Shown here piece by piece: positions 1-12,200 of a stretch of 45,770 bases of DNA. Positions within the stretch are counted from its first letter, which is position 1. Each line of letters starts with the position of its first letter. Made by a program: the position numbers and the translations under genes. Location of the stretch: positions 218,667 through 264,436 of the forward strand of contig WELB01000017.1 of the NCBI GenBank assembly GCA_009602725.1, read 5' to 3'. The notes below the pieces were generated by a model. The model saw nothing but the letters and a program-made list of their open reading frames with translations. It made no database searches and was not told where the DNA came from. The stretch comes from Spirogloea muscicola. Its lineage: Eukaryota; Streptophyta; Zygnematophyceae; Spirogloeales; Spirogloeaceae.

Positions 1-3000
1 CCGGCGCCGCCGTCGGCGGCGACGGCGATGCTGCGGCGGGCCAGCTGGATGCGCGCGCCTTCGACGACCCGCCGGCGCTGCCCCGGCGCAGACTCGTCGA
101 CGACCGCCACGACGGGGCCGCCGCGGCGGACGAGAACCCGGAGCACTACGACGAGGACATGGAGGGCAAGGACGCGGCGGCCAAGGGCGGCGAGGACATG
201 CAGGCCACGTTCAACAAGATGCTGGACAGCCTGGAGGACGTCGAGGAGCAGGTGAGCGCTCCACCGCCGCCGTGCTACCGGCTTCAGTGGCGTCGTGGCT
301 TTGCGAATCGGACGGCCCCGACGGCCTCCGCCGCGGCCCGGGGAACGTCGAGGCGCGCGTCGTCACACGAGGCCGTCGTCCATCTGTGCCGCGAGTTGCC
401 GATGGACGCGCCGGCGAACTGCTGACAAGAAGCGGCGGGGCTTATGGCTTTCGGTCGAGTGCGAGATTGTCAGCTGCCTGCGGCGGCGACACCGTCTCCC
501 GCTCTCGTCTGCGGAGGCAGCTTCGGTCGTCCTCGCTGCACTCGATCCAGGGCATGGCCTGCGGTAGCTCGTCCGTCTGACGGTCCCGGCTGCGCCGCAT
601 CTAACGGCAGCGTTGCCCATTGGGAGCGGCCAGGGAGCTGGCCGCTTCAACGAGACCCTGGAGAAGCAGGAGGCGGTGCTGGAGACCGTGGCGCGCGTCG
701 GGAAGCACCACCACAGGTCAGCTTGTCGTCATCAGGGATTGATGCTGGCGGGTGCTCTGACGCCTTACTGGACCGACCACGGTTGCATGTCATTCTCGGT
801 GCTCGTTCAGTGTTCGTTGTAGTGCTGCAGTGTCCGGCAGAAAGCTCGAGAGCTCTGACAACCCACTTCGTCACACGAGTGTTGTCAGATGAGTGGCCAG
901 GCAAACCTGGCGTTGGCTGAGTCTCTTGCTGTGTTCACAGGGTTCCGGCCATGCCCCCGCCGACAAACGAGGCCGGGAGCGAGGACGACGGCCAGGCTAG
1001 GGCAGCTGATGGCGGTAGCACAGGAGCTCAGGGGGCTCTCGTAGAGAAGGAGGAGGAGAAGGAACGAGACGGTGGTGGTCAAGCTGGGTCCGGGGACCGC
1101 AAGCCGTGGCTGGAGACGTTCTTCGGGGGGGCCTCCAAGGAGCAGCTGCGGCCCAAGGTCAGCATCCGCTACTAATCTAATGCGTGCAGATATGTTGATG
1201 TAATTGACTTTGACTTTATTGATTTTGATTGATGTTATCGACATTTTAGGGCTCTTATCCTAAATTGGTTATCGTGAAATATGTGACCTTAACGAATCGG
1301 CTCTCACTGTCGTGTGTGCCGCCAGAATGACACTGCTGTCAATGCTTCTGAGGTTGCGGTGGCAATGGGCGGCAAGTCGGCCGAGGAGCTGGGCAAGGAC
1401 CAGGCCAAGGCGAAGGATCTGGACGAGGCGGCCAAGCAGAAGCAGAGCGAGAAGGAGGAGAACGAGGCCGTGGACGACCTCCCCCGCCTCATCGACTCCA
1501 AGGTGCACTGAAACAGGATGTTTGTCAGCAGAACACAGTAGAGTTTTCGATAGCTGCTAAAAAAGTACGTTACATAACCCTTTCTCTAGTAGCTCAGCGG
1601 TCAGAGCAAATGGCTGTTAGCACTGATTGAATCAGTGCAGCTAACAATTGATGTAGCAGCAGCAGCTCCCTCCTCCTTCCAGAAGAGCAGAAGACTTGCT
1701 GAGCACCCCATGCCTGTGCATGCTCGTGGAGGCGCAATCCTGCTTGCAAGCTTACGCGCCAAGCGTACTTTACTGTTGCAGGACAATGAGTACGTCATCA
1801 GCAACCCAGGCAAGGGCTCCCAGATGCAGCTGCAGGAGGATCTGACTCTCATCTCAGACATAGTGAAGGTAAAAGTTGAACTCATGCTTGTCCGGCATGT
1901 CAGAGGGCTGAGATTCATCCAAGAGTGCAAGATGCCATTACATATTGCACTGATGGGAAATTGGCAGGCATGCATGGTGAAGGAGCTCAGTGATGCAGAT
2001 AGAGCTCTTTTGCCGGCACCTGCTGCTTGCCCAGGGTCTGAGTCTCCTCAGCTCCTCTGGAGGTGCAGATCATTGTGGCAGCAGCTGTCGGCGGCTTGAT
2101 CTGCGGCATGCTCGGGCAGCCACTGATTCTGGGCTACCTCGCCGCCGGCATGGTCGTCGGACCTGGTGGGCTCAAGCTGATCCATGAGCTCGTTCAGGTG
2201 CGAATGCACTCATGCGCTGAGTGCAAGATGCCAGCAGCTTGTAGCTTCTTCACCCAATGGCTTACCTGGAGTGCTGTCATGCGTTGTCGCCCTCTGATGA
2301 TGATCAAGTTCCTGTCAAGGCATAGTTTTCCCATGAGAGATCCTCACTCCTCAACACATGCCGTCGACAGAGCTAGCTTCACATGGCTTGTTTGCACATT
2401 GACTCTTGGCCTTACATTCCCATCTGAGTCAAATTGTCATGCAGGTGGAGACGCTGGCGCAGTTTGGAGTCGTGTTCCTCCTCTTTGCGCTGGGCGTGGA
2501 GTTCAACATCTCCAAGATGCAGGGCGTGCACAGCGTCGCGCTGGGCGGAGGAGCGCTGCAGATTGGCTTTGCTATACTCCTGGGCGGCCTGCTGGGGTCC
2601 TCGGCTCCTCAGGGCATCTTTGTAGGTACGGCTCAGGCTGTTGTAATGGTAGCATCAGGCCCCATGCTTTTGTCATTTACTCCTCAGTTATACATAACTG
2701 GTACACTACATCAAGTCAAGGACTTGATATATTGTACTTGCAGAAATTCATGCCTTGATGATTGCCTGACATAAGCGTTGAGTTTGGAGATCACAAGTCA
2801 CAGCTCTGAAGCACAGTCCTCGTTACAAGCAGGTGCCTTCTTGTCAATGTCATCAACTGCTGTTGTGCTCAAGTGCCTAATGGATTCCAATATGAGCAAC
2901 ACAGAGCATGGCCAGGTGAGGACTCAACCATTCCTTAATCTCAAGCGCCCTACAATGTGCATGTCAGTCTTCCTATCTATCATCATATTCTGAACTATGT

Positions 3001-5450
3001 TAGGTATACCTGCAATTGTGGCAGCTGAACTGACACGTTGTGCTCTGTTGTCATACCTTTTTATCCCCCCAGAAACAGCTTGATTCCTTGCATTGTGGCA
3101 GTGTAACAGGACTTACTAGGCCACTCCACCACTAACCCCTGCTTGGCGTTCATCTGCAGATTATGCTGGGGACCCTCATCCTGCAGGATTGCGCGCTTGG
3201 CATCCTCCTGGCGGTCATGCCGGCGCTGGCATCCAAGACAGGCGGCGTTGTTGCCATCCTGTACGCCCTGGGCCGGGAGCTTGTGCTTCTCGTTGCCTTT
3301 TGCCTCCTGGCCTGGGCGGCCGCGAAGCTCCTCATCCCCCGCTTCCTGCGCACTCTCATGCGGCTCGTCAAGTGCAACTCGGAGCTCTACCAGATGGCCG
3401 TTGTCGCTGTATGCCTCTCAGTTGCGCTCCTCAGCGAGTGGACCGGCCTCAGCCTGGAAGTTGGGGCATTTGTTGGTGGCCTCATGCTGTCAGGTACGCA
3501 CTTGCGTTGCTGCTCTGTGTACAGCATAGCCCTGTTACGTTCTTAGTGCCTGGCATTGTGCACCTTCTCTTATTGCAGCTGAGGTCATTGCACACAGATT
3601 GATGCAACTGAAGTTGGGGCTTATGGCACTATTTGATAGAAGTGCAGATCATGTAGAGCTTGGCATCTAGGGCTGATCATCTTACAGTTCTAAACCCTGG
3701 ATGCTAAGCCTGAAGACCATCTTCTTAGTCTTGACCTTCAAAGCCTAAAGCCAGACTATCTTATGGCTGGGGTGCAAGCAGGGAATGCTTACAGCGAGCG
3801 GACTCTGCACCAGGTCGAGCCAATTCGCAACATGTTCGCAGCGCTCTTCCTGGCGAGCATTGGCATGGTCATGCACCCCGTGTTCCTGTGGCAGCACAAG
3901 GACATACTTCTCACCGCCCTCGCCGTCGTCTTCTTTGGCAAGGCGCTCCTCATTGCTGTTGTGGTAAGAACGTTGTCTTGACTCATCATACACCTATATG
4001 CAATTGCACAATTTCATGGCTCTCCTTATATGAAGAGAGAATGTACAGCAATTGCATTAGTCTTTGTAGGATTTGACTACGTGAGCAATGGGTGGATCAG
4101 TATCGATATCATCTCATCGACCTCTGGGATAGCAGCTCTTGATTGCTGCTTGCATATCATTCTTAAGAATGGCTTTGCACTGACGCCGATGTCCTCGCCC
4201 ATGTCCATGGTCTGGCTGCTGCCTCATGCCTCATGCTCTTATGCCTTTTCGAGGCCGCAGGTGAAGGTCTTTGGGTACACGGCGAGCACGGCAGTAAGCG
4301 TGGGCATCGCGCTCGCGCAGATTGGGGAGTTCTCTTTCGTGCTCCTTAGCCGTGCCCAGGCTCTCAACCTTGTGTCTCGCCAGGTGTACCTCCTCCTCAT
4401 GGGCACCACGGCGTTGTCGCTGGTGCTCACGCCCTTCGCTTTCAAGCTTGTGCCATACATCCTTGCGACCCAGGTATGGAAGATTGCCACTACTCATTCA
4501 GCTGCCTGTAATGCCATTACGCCCCACGGGCATGATCTAGCTCGCCTGCCAGTTGCCACCCGCATGTTCTCATTGCTCAACACTGATGAAGTAGCGTAGC
4601 CCAAGATCGAGTTTCATAGGCCATTTTGGCAATCCTTATGGGAGCTGTTGGGAGCAGCTACCGTTGTTACTCTTGATTGTTTCTATTCCGAGTTGGGCTT
4701 AGCTGGTGCAGCAGAGGTGCGCAGAGCATGTCAGAGCTGGGATTGAGGTCCTCCGCTTGCCTTGTTCTGCATTGGGAGCAGAGCCTTGGAGGCGGCAAGA
4801 AAGTGCGCTACAGCGGCAGCGACAAAGACCACCAGATGCTTCCACTAGTCATCACGAACCACCGGGAGGAGGCAGACTCGATGACCAAGCGGCCACGTGG
4901 CAGCGCCAAGGCCGCTGCGGCACTGGATGGCCTGGACGTTGCGGCATCCCCACAGACCCCTCTCATGCAGTCCCAGGGGGCCACCGACTACTCTCCCAGG
5001 TGAGCCTCAGCTTCACTGTGACTCCACTTTGCTGCAAGGTTGGCAGCGTGCTTCACAAATTGCAAATGGGTAGTATTATCAAAGTCGGATGTGACTTAGA
5101 TTCTTGGGGTTTGGCTTGGTTAGTTGGTCTAGAGCAATTAGTGGATGCACTGCCGCACGCACGTATTTACGGATGTTGACGCGCGTTGTTGCAGCGACTA
5201 CGCTTCGTCACTCACGAGGAGAGACTCGGGGAGGGCCGATGAGGGCCGGGAGGAGGAAGCGGAGGAGGTGGGCGAGGAGGCGGGAAGTGGCGGCGGGGGA
5301 GTTGGGAAGGCAGCACTCTTGTCGCCGACCACACCCAGCCGGGCGATGATGCGGCGGCCCCTGTCAGCGATGCTGGGCATGGGTGGTAGCGGTGGCAGCG
5401 GCAGCAAGAGCTGGCGGGGCGGCTCCGAGAGCGAGCACCATCACAGGTGA
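1..5450 (+). CDS. KEA: K+ efflux antiporter, KEA4/5/6-type CPA2 family (5' partial)
   Basis: Endomembrane monovalent-cation/H+ antiporter of the CPA2 family. Exons: 1-251, 634-716, 941-1157, 1326-1502, 1782-1868, 2069-2197, 2445-2625, 2833-2915, 3160-3493, 3782-3963, 4261-4473, 4782-4999, 5195-5450; all phases agree and all donors are GT. At least 802 residues remain, and the signal peptide and first residues lie upstream of the window. The N-terminal third is acidic, with EKQEAVLETVARV matching the conserved luminal segment of plant KEA4-6. The transporter core shows GQPLILGYLAAG, VVGPGGL, QFGVVFLLFALGVEF, FLSMSSTAVVLK, LILQDCALG, HQVEPIRNMFAALFLASIG, AQIGEFSFVLLSRA and LLMGTTALSLV, all family hallmarks. 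There is no C-terminal TrkA-N domain, as expected for KEA4-6. The last two exons encode a roughly 157-residue Gly/Ser/charged tail that I do not recognise from plant relatives, so the 3' end is the least certain part. Confidence 0.93.
1616..1645. repeat. Hairpin in KEA intron, next to a tRNA A-box-like stretch
   Basis: Inverted repeat of about 13 bp per arm with a small bulge (GTTAGCACTGATT paired with AATCAGTGC..CTAAC). About 20 nt upstream, at roughly 1588-1604, the sequence TAGCTCAGCGG resembles a pol III A box. There is no convincing B box, so I do not call a tRNA or SINE. Confidence 0.4.
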
Positions 5451-6232
5451 CGTAGGGGGGACAGAGCCGACGCTCGGACCATGCTGGACTCGGCGCCGGA
5501 AGCTTCGCAGTCCCCCAGGTACATACATACGGCAAAGTGGGCCATGTGAGCCGCTGTGCTGAGTACAACCAGTCGAGCTTACTGCTTGTCATCTGATTTT
5601 GGCAACAACTACTGTGTGCACCAGAGCCGTTTGCACTGAGCCTACCCCAAATTCTCAGTCTGCCAGCTTCGTGTAAGCATGCCCACATAGTCATCTGCAG
5701 GCTCGCTTGCCTCGTACAGGTCCCTAGCGAGCCCCCCTTGTCAGCGTTCAGACACTTTCTTGCCTTTGCTCTGTCCTGCGACACCTTCCCCTCCTTCCTA
5801 GCAGGATAGAAGGCACATTCATTCATTGATCTATTTAATGCTTCCCTCGCCCAATTTGGAGCTTTTCGCTCTGCGAATCCTTCATGCCAGGCACATCTGT
5901 GATGCGCACACAATTTCCTGATGTTGTCACTGAGAAGCAGATATCATATTGGACGAGCTCCGTCACTAGTGCCAGGAATGACGCACATCTTGCTGCTCTC
6001 ACAAGCCATGAGTGTCCAGAGGTCGCTCCCACTTGGTCAAGACGAAGAGTTGGCTTTCCAGCTGTATTTAAGATGCTCTTGCTGAAAGATCTCGGAATAA
6101 TGGACAGGGTCAAGTGCATAAAGACGGGAGTCGACCAGCACAATTTAATTGCACTGCACGAATCAACTTAGATGATGGCCAGATCGCCTCCCCTAAGAGG
6201 AAGTGACACAGCTCTGAGAATCTACAAAGCAT
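5451..6232. other. Intergenic stretch between convergent KEA and dnaE genes
   Basis: No coding sequence with recognisable homology. It should hold the 3' UTRs of the two convergent genes. A TGTAA motif, the poly(A) signal known from green algae, lies at 5672-5676 on the KEA side, but a five-base motif is weak evidence. Confidence 0.5.
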
Positions 6233-9200
6233 CTAGACTGCCAAAAATTCTGAAATTGTCTGGCCTGGGGTGCCCGGAGCAGCCTCAGCTGCAAGTGACT
6301 GGCTTTTGCAGTTGCTGTGGATGGGTGGCTTCTGCGGCTTATGGGAACGTTTGGCTGATGCGAGCTGCTTGTCCAAGAGCAAGGGCCTGACGTCAACCTG
6401 AAAACCTGCATCTCTAAGCTTTCCTGCCGTGGCGTCTGCATCATCCTGGAGACAGAAAACAAGGCTGCATTTATTTTCAGCACAGATGACAATGCAGACT
6501 GCAGACAACATTGCAAATACGGAGCATGAGAATACAGAGCCATGGAACTGTCATAGAACCAGGTTGCCACAATTGCTATTGCAGTAATGGCCTTTGCTTA
6601 CTGTGTTGGAAGTGGGGCCGAAGTAGACGTACTCCAAACAGCCGGCCTCGCCCAACCTGGTTAGGTCGAGTGCCCTCTCGCCCTCATCCCCGAGCTGCTG
6701 TGTGGTGGTAGCACCATCACCCTCCCGAGTTCCCAAGCGGAAGGAGGCCGTTTCATCCAGCCCCAAGGCATTGTCGCCCTCGGCCCCAGGGATGATTGTG
6801 ATGACAACAGGGACGGTGTGAATTACCTGGTTCTTCCGCCGCCTGCCTCGCTGCTGCAAGCCCCTCCCAGCTAGGACCCGCTCCAGGATGTTCTGCTTGC
6901 TCTTATCAGTGGCCTCGGCGGGCGTCAGCTGCACGCACACGATGCGCGCCTTGTCAATCTCCACTGCGCCGCGCACCATGATCTGCATGTCGGCTGGGCT
7001 CGCAGCTGCCAAAGCCAAGCCAAGCCCCAGCTCGTCGCTAGCAGCCTCCTCTTTCATCCCGGCACTCTTGCGGTCCCCCCGCCGCTCCAGCTCGCCATAC
7101 ACCAGCAGCAGCGCGTCCTCCCTCAAGAGATCCTTGACGCTGGTGTACGCGGGGTCAAATATGACGCCCTCCAGCTGCCCCGTGCAGTCATCCAACTGCA
7201 CTGTGGCAAAGTGGCGCCCAGCCTTGGTCACCTTCTTGGTGACCTCCCCGACAAGCACCGCCATCGTCACGAGCTTCCCTTCGTTCTCAGTCTCGCCTAC
7301 ATCGCAAAGCTTCAAAGGCACCGACCACTCCGGCAGGCGCTCCAGCAGAGGGCCTATTGGGTGGTCTGGCCAGTACCCCAGCAGGTCCTTCTGCTCCTTG
7401 CACCGCTCCTCGCGGCTCTGCTGCACCCGCGCGGCCTGCCTCCTCTCCTCCTCCTCCTCCTCTGGGCTTGCCACTGCTTCCGCAATGCTTGCCGCCGCAT
7501 CAGCAATGGCACTTGCTTTCCGAGGCCTCCCTTTTCTCTTTGCGCCCTTCTTCAAAGCTGAGCCCTCACCATCTTCCCCTGTTTTGGCCTCCACTACTGA
7601 CAGGTTCGTGGTGGCCTCGGCCGTTTGTGAAGCTTCTCCAGCAAGCAGCAATGCACCATCTACCTCTTCATCGCCCCCGTCGTGTGGCCTGGCGCATGCA
7701 CTGGACAAGCTATTGCTGCTACTTGCTGCTGTTCCATTCGGCAGGCTGTCCATATCCTGCTTTTGCTTCTTCTCTTCCTTCGCCGCTCGCCGTCGTTCCT
7801 TCAATGCCTCCTTCGAGCGTCGGTCAAGTTCTTCCTCAAGTACTTTCCACATCCAGGCCCGATTCACCCCCCTCCTTCCATCTCCATCCTCGTCATCGTC
7901 AAGATAATCAGCGCCCAAGCAGTCCAGTGCGCCGCTGCCAGAGAGGGCTTTGAGAGCCCGCTTCGGCACCACCTTCACATCCACTCGCTCGCACAAGGCC
8001 ATCACTGACTTGAACGGGCCACCTTCATCTCGGATTTTGAGAAGTGCTACCACGGGTCCCTCGCCAATGTGCCTCACTGCCGTAAGGCCATGCCGTATAG
8101 CCCCAGTTGGATATTTGCTCAACATTTCAGCTGACAATGAATCGGCCTCCTTCCCTCCTCCGTGCCCTACGTCTGTGATCTCAACGGCAGCAGACAATGC
8201 ATCATTTGCAGAGCTCCCTTGGTCATCGTGAAGCCCCTCCAGGTGTCCAGCTGCTGGTCCAACTCGTGCGATGGTGAAGTCCTCTCTTGATTCATTCAGG
8301 CAAGGAAGGAGGAGCTCAATCCTCATGGCTTGACACGCTGCAATGTAGCGCCTTATCTTGTCTGTGTCACTGGTGGCACAGCTCATAAGAGCAGCCATGT
8401 AGGCAACTGGGTAATTTGCTTTCAAGTATGCTGTCATGTAAGTAATGTACCCATATGCAGCACTGTGGCTCTTGTTGAAGCAGTACTCTGAAAATTTTAC
8501 CTGTAAACCAGAAATTACCAAGAATCATTCAGCAGAATCAAGTACATGGCCCCTCTGAAAGGAAGACACAAGCAAGTCGTCTGTGCTCCTGCTGATCAAT
8601 ATGTATGCAAAGCAGCCATCTCCGTGTCTTTGTGTCAGTTTGTAGAGTTCACCATTAGTGTGTCAAGGGCTGAGTAGGCAACATCTAGCATACATGCGAT
8701 GCTCTAGCTCAGGTGCTCACCATGGTTTCAAAAAGCTCCTCAGCAACCTTGGCCTCAACACCCCTGTCAATGGCCCCCCCCACAAACCTCTTGCGCTCCC
8801 TCTCCATATCTTCTCGCTTCTTCTTCCCCATAGCTCGCCGCAGTAGATCTGCCTGGCCAAGGCTGTAGCCTGCCAAGTCCCTGGCCATGCGCATAATCTG
8901 CTCTTGATAGAGGAGCACGCCGTATGTCTCCTTCAGAATGGGCTCAAGCTCTGGAGTGGCATATTCAACCTATCAGGACAAGATCAGCACCACAGTTAGC
9001 GGCACTTGACAAAGACAACCCAAAAGCAATACTATGCTGGGCATGGAGCAGAACATATAGCGGTCACATGATGGCAGGTAGCTGCTTTGGTTGATTTGGG
9101 CAAAGTTGGTTGATACACAGACCAAGGTCAGGGTCATTGCATGCCTGCTTTACACCGTGCTTGCGATTGATGTACTCCTGCACCAGACCAGCATCCAATG

Positions 9201-12200
9201 GTCTGTTTGCAGGGCATCAGACATGGCCACTATCAAGCTACAGCCTTGCATGAGGGAGAATTTTGTCAAGCTACAGCTGCCGAAGTCAGTAAACGAAGAT
9301 GCCATACCCAGGACGGTAAAGGGCCAGAATGGCAAAGATGTCCTGGATGCGGGAAGGCTTCAGGTCTCTCACAACGTGCCGCATGCCACCAGATGTCTCC
9401 AGCTGCAATATCAGCGGCCATTGCGAAATTGGTGTGGAGCAATATCGACAGGTTTTTGTTTACAGGTCAGACGCAAAAAAACACAAAAAACCCAGGAGGG
9501 CATGAGCTATGGCCATACCCTGCGCCTTAAATCTGAGAGCCACCCGGCGAGGCGGTGGCACTCAGAAACTCATGCATCCAGGAAAGCAGAGCAATGCAAC
9601 AGACCTGAAAGATGCCGTCAAGATTGCCCGAAGCAAGGAGCTCGAAGGTCTTCTTATCATCAGTGGGCAGCTTTTCCATTGGGGGCAGATCGTCCCTAGA
9701 GGACTCTTTAACAAGCTCATAAGCCTTCCTGATCACTGTGAGGTTCTTTAAGCCCAATAGGTCCATCTTCAGAAGGCCCAGGGACTCAATGTCATCCATA
9801 GCATATTGGGTCACAACTGCCCCCTGGTTGCCTAGAGCTCGCTGCAGCGGAACTGCCTGCATTGATAAAAGAAGAAATCAGTTGCATATTAAGCATTAGC
9901 CAAAATCATTCCTGTCTCTTGTGACCTCGGAGTGTTACAATCGTTAATATGGACAATGTGACCTACCTGTGCAGACCCTAAAGCTTGTCACTGCGGCCTG
10001 CAGGTTTGTGTTAGTGTGTAGTGTGTTTTCTGCGGCAAAGACATCACCCTGATTGTTTGCTAACAAAAGCAAGTGTGTGCATGGACTGAGTACCTCATTG
10101 AGCGGACGCGCAGCATTTGAAATCACAACACCGGCAGCATGGACCCCGAAAGATTTGTGGGTTCCTTCCAAGCATATGGCCATGTCGACCCATTTCTTGG
10201 TCTATGTTGCATAACAAAGGGGTATGTCAGTTGGAATTGCATCTGCTAGTTGTCGCAGGTGAGCACTTTCAAGTTTGTCAGCTTGTGTCCTTCTCACAAG
10301 CAACTGTTGGATGTTCTTTCTCCAATGCAATTATGATAACGTTCTGATCAGATGTAAAGCATTTGCGTACCTCTGGGTCTTGGTATATGTGAAGGAAGTC
10401 CTTGGAGGGTGAATTGTCAGACACCATAGCCTCTAGTCTCGTTGCCTTGCCCCTCACAGTTGGAACCTAATACCAGGGAGCAACGCCGTGTGCCTCTTGG
10501 AAATTGTGAGAGGACCATTGCTGATCCGAGGTCTTAGGTATCACATACCCTGACATATGTGACATAGTCTACTAGACTAGATTCACCTGTGTAATACACT
10601 ATGAGAATAGATACTCACCATTTTGGCAATTGAATTAGTCTCAGCATAAGACAGGCCCATCACTCTGCCAACATCCTTCAGTACTGCTTTTGAAGTGAGC
10701 CGATTGAAAGTTGCAATTTGCGCAACTCTCTCTCTCCCATACTTTGTGGTCACATACTCAATAACCTGCACCATGATCCTCGGTCATTACCATGACAATC
10801 TGGCAGTACCTTAGTATTAAGGCCACTGGGCTCCCCAAAGCATGCCTTTATAGCATTAGGGCCCAGAGCTATTAACACAACGCCCTTTCCACTTCGATGC
10901 AAGCCTTCTTGACCAATTCAAGACTGTCATAAGTGGTTCTACTAAAAACGAACAGTCTGCCAAGATATTCACGCCCAGCCCATTGATTATTATGTCATAC
11001 TGGCACTCGCTCGAGTTCATTGATACCTTGTCTCGTTGTTCTGGACAAAAGTCGGTATCAATATCTGGCAATGAACGCCTCTCCTCATTCAGAAAACGCT
11101 CAAAAAGGAGCCCTGGCATTGAAAATGTCCAGTGTATAATAAGACAGGCATTAGAAGCCCACACCTACAGGAGGGCCAGCAGGACATCTGCGCAAAGATT
11201 GACAGCATAAGTTCCTTGTAGTATGTCAATGAGTGTCCAAGATCTGACATACCATGCTTCACAGGGTCGATGTTGATGATGGATAGGGCATAGGCGACCA
11301 AAGATCCAGCAGCTGAACCCCTGAAGAGAAGTGCCCCGTCAAGTTGAGAGATGTGACATGATCTGGCAAGCTCAACACTCACCGCCCCAAATCCAACATG
11401 ACATGGGAGGCAATTTACTGCACCTGCCAGGTCCAACCGGGATGTTGCAGTCACGAGCAAACTTGATAATGTCCCACACCACCTGGGGAGAGCAAGGGGC
11501 TTGCTTCTCAGCTGCACCTCCTCCAGTCTCTTGTCAATGCACGGTGCAAGAGACTGAAGGACTGCAAGCTGAGCTCACAGTAGCAGACTTGTCAGGTAAT
11601 ATAAGACAATGCAGCTTTGACACCAAAGACGAACAGACAAGCCCCTGATAAGCAAGTAGCTTGCTTCGTGACAGCCATCAATACAAGGGCCAAGTTGACA
11701 AAATAGGCAGCTATACAAGGAAATATGCTGAGAAGCCCTGAGAAGCAATGACTGCCAACTCCGTTCTCAAGCGGTCCAAGTACACGGCAGGTACATCTAT
11801 CATGGATTCCACCTCCAATTTCTTGCACAGCCCCTCCTGAGCAACAAGCTGGCCGAGTAACAGAACACCGCAAAGGTCACAGATGCTTAATGCTACCGCT
11901 CTTGTCATTCATGCAGATTGTTGTCTGTCAAATGTTGGAGTGCTCCAATTTCTACTTCACCCCAGTGTTGTGCTGCTGGATGCTGTGATCCCATCCCACT
12001 CAACTTACTTCGAGATAAGAGCTTTCGTCATGGCCAGGTGGTACATCAAAGTTAGGAAGTTGAGGTGCTTTGAAGAGTTGGTAATCTGACACCTGAGAAC
12101 ATTGCAGAGGCATATTCAATATTGCTCTGTCTAATATGTCAGTGTCACAAAGTACACTTCTTAAAACACCACTTCGTAGATTCAAGATGTTATAGCATCC

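Noticed and set aside
1585-1650. tRNA gene
   Set aside because: Only an A-box-like motif; no acceptor stem pairing, anticodon arm or B box.
6888-7907. A 339-residue open frame on the + strand
   Set aside because: It is antisense to the large DnaE exon; its Ser/Pro-rich content is the mirror of the conserved coding strand.
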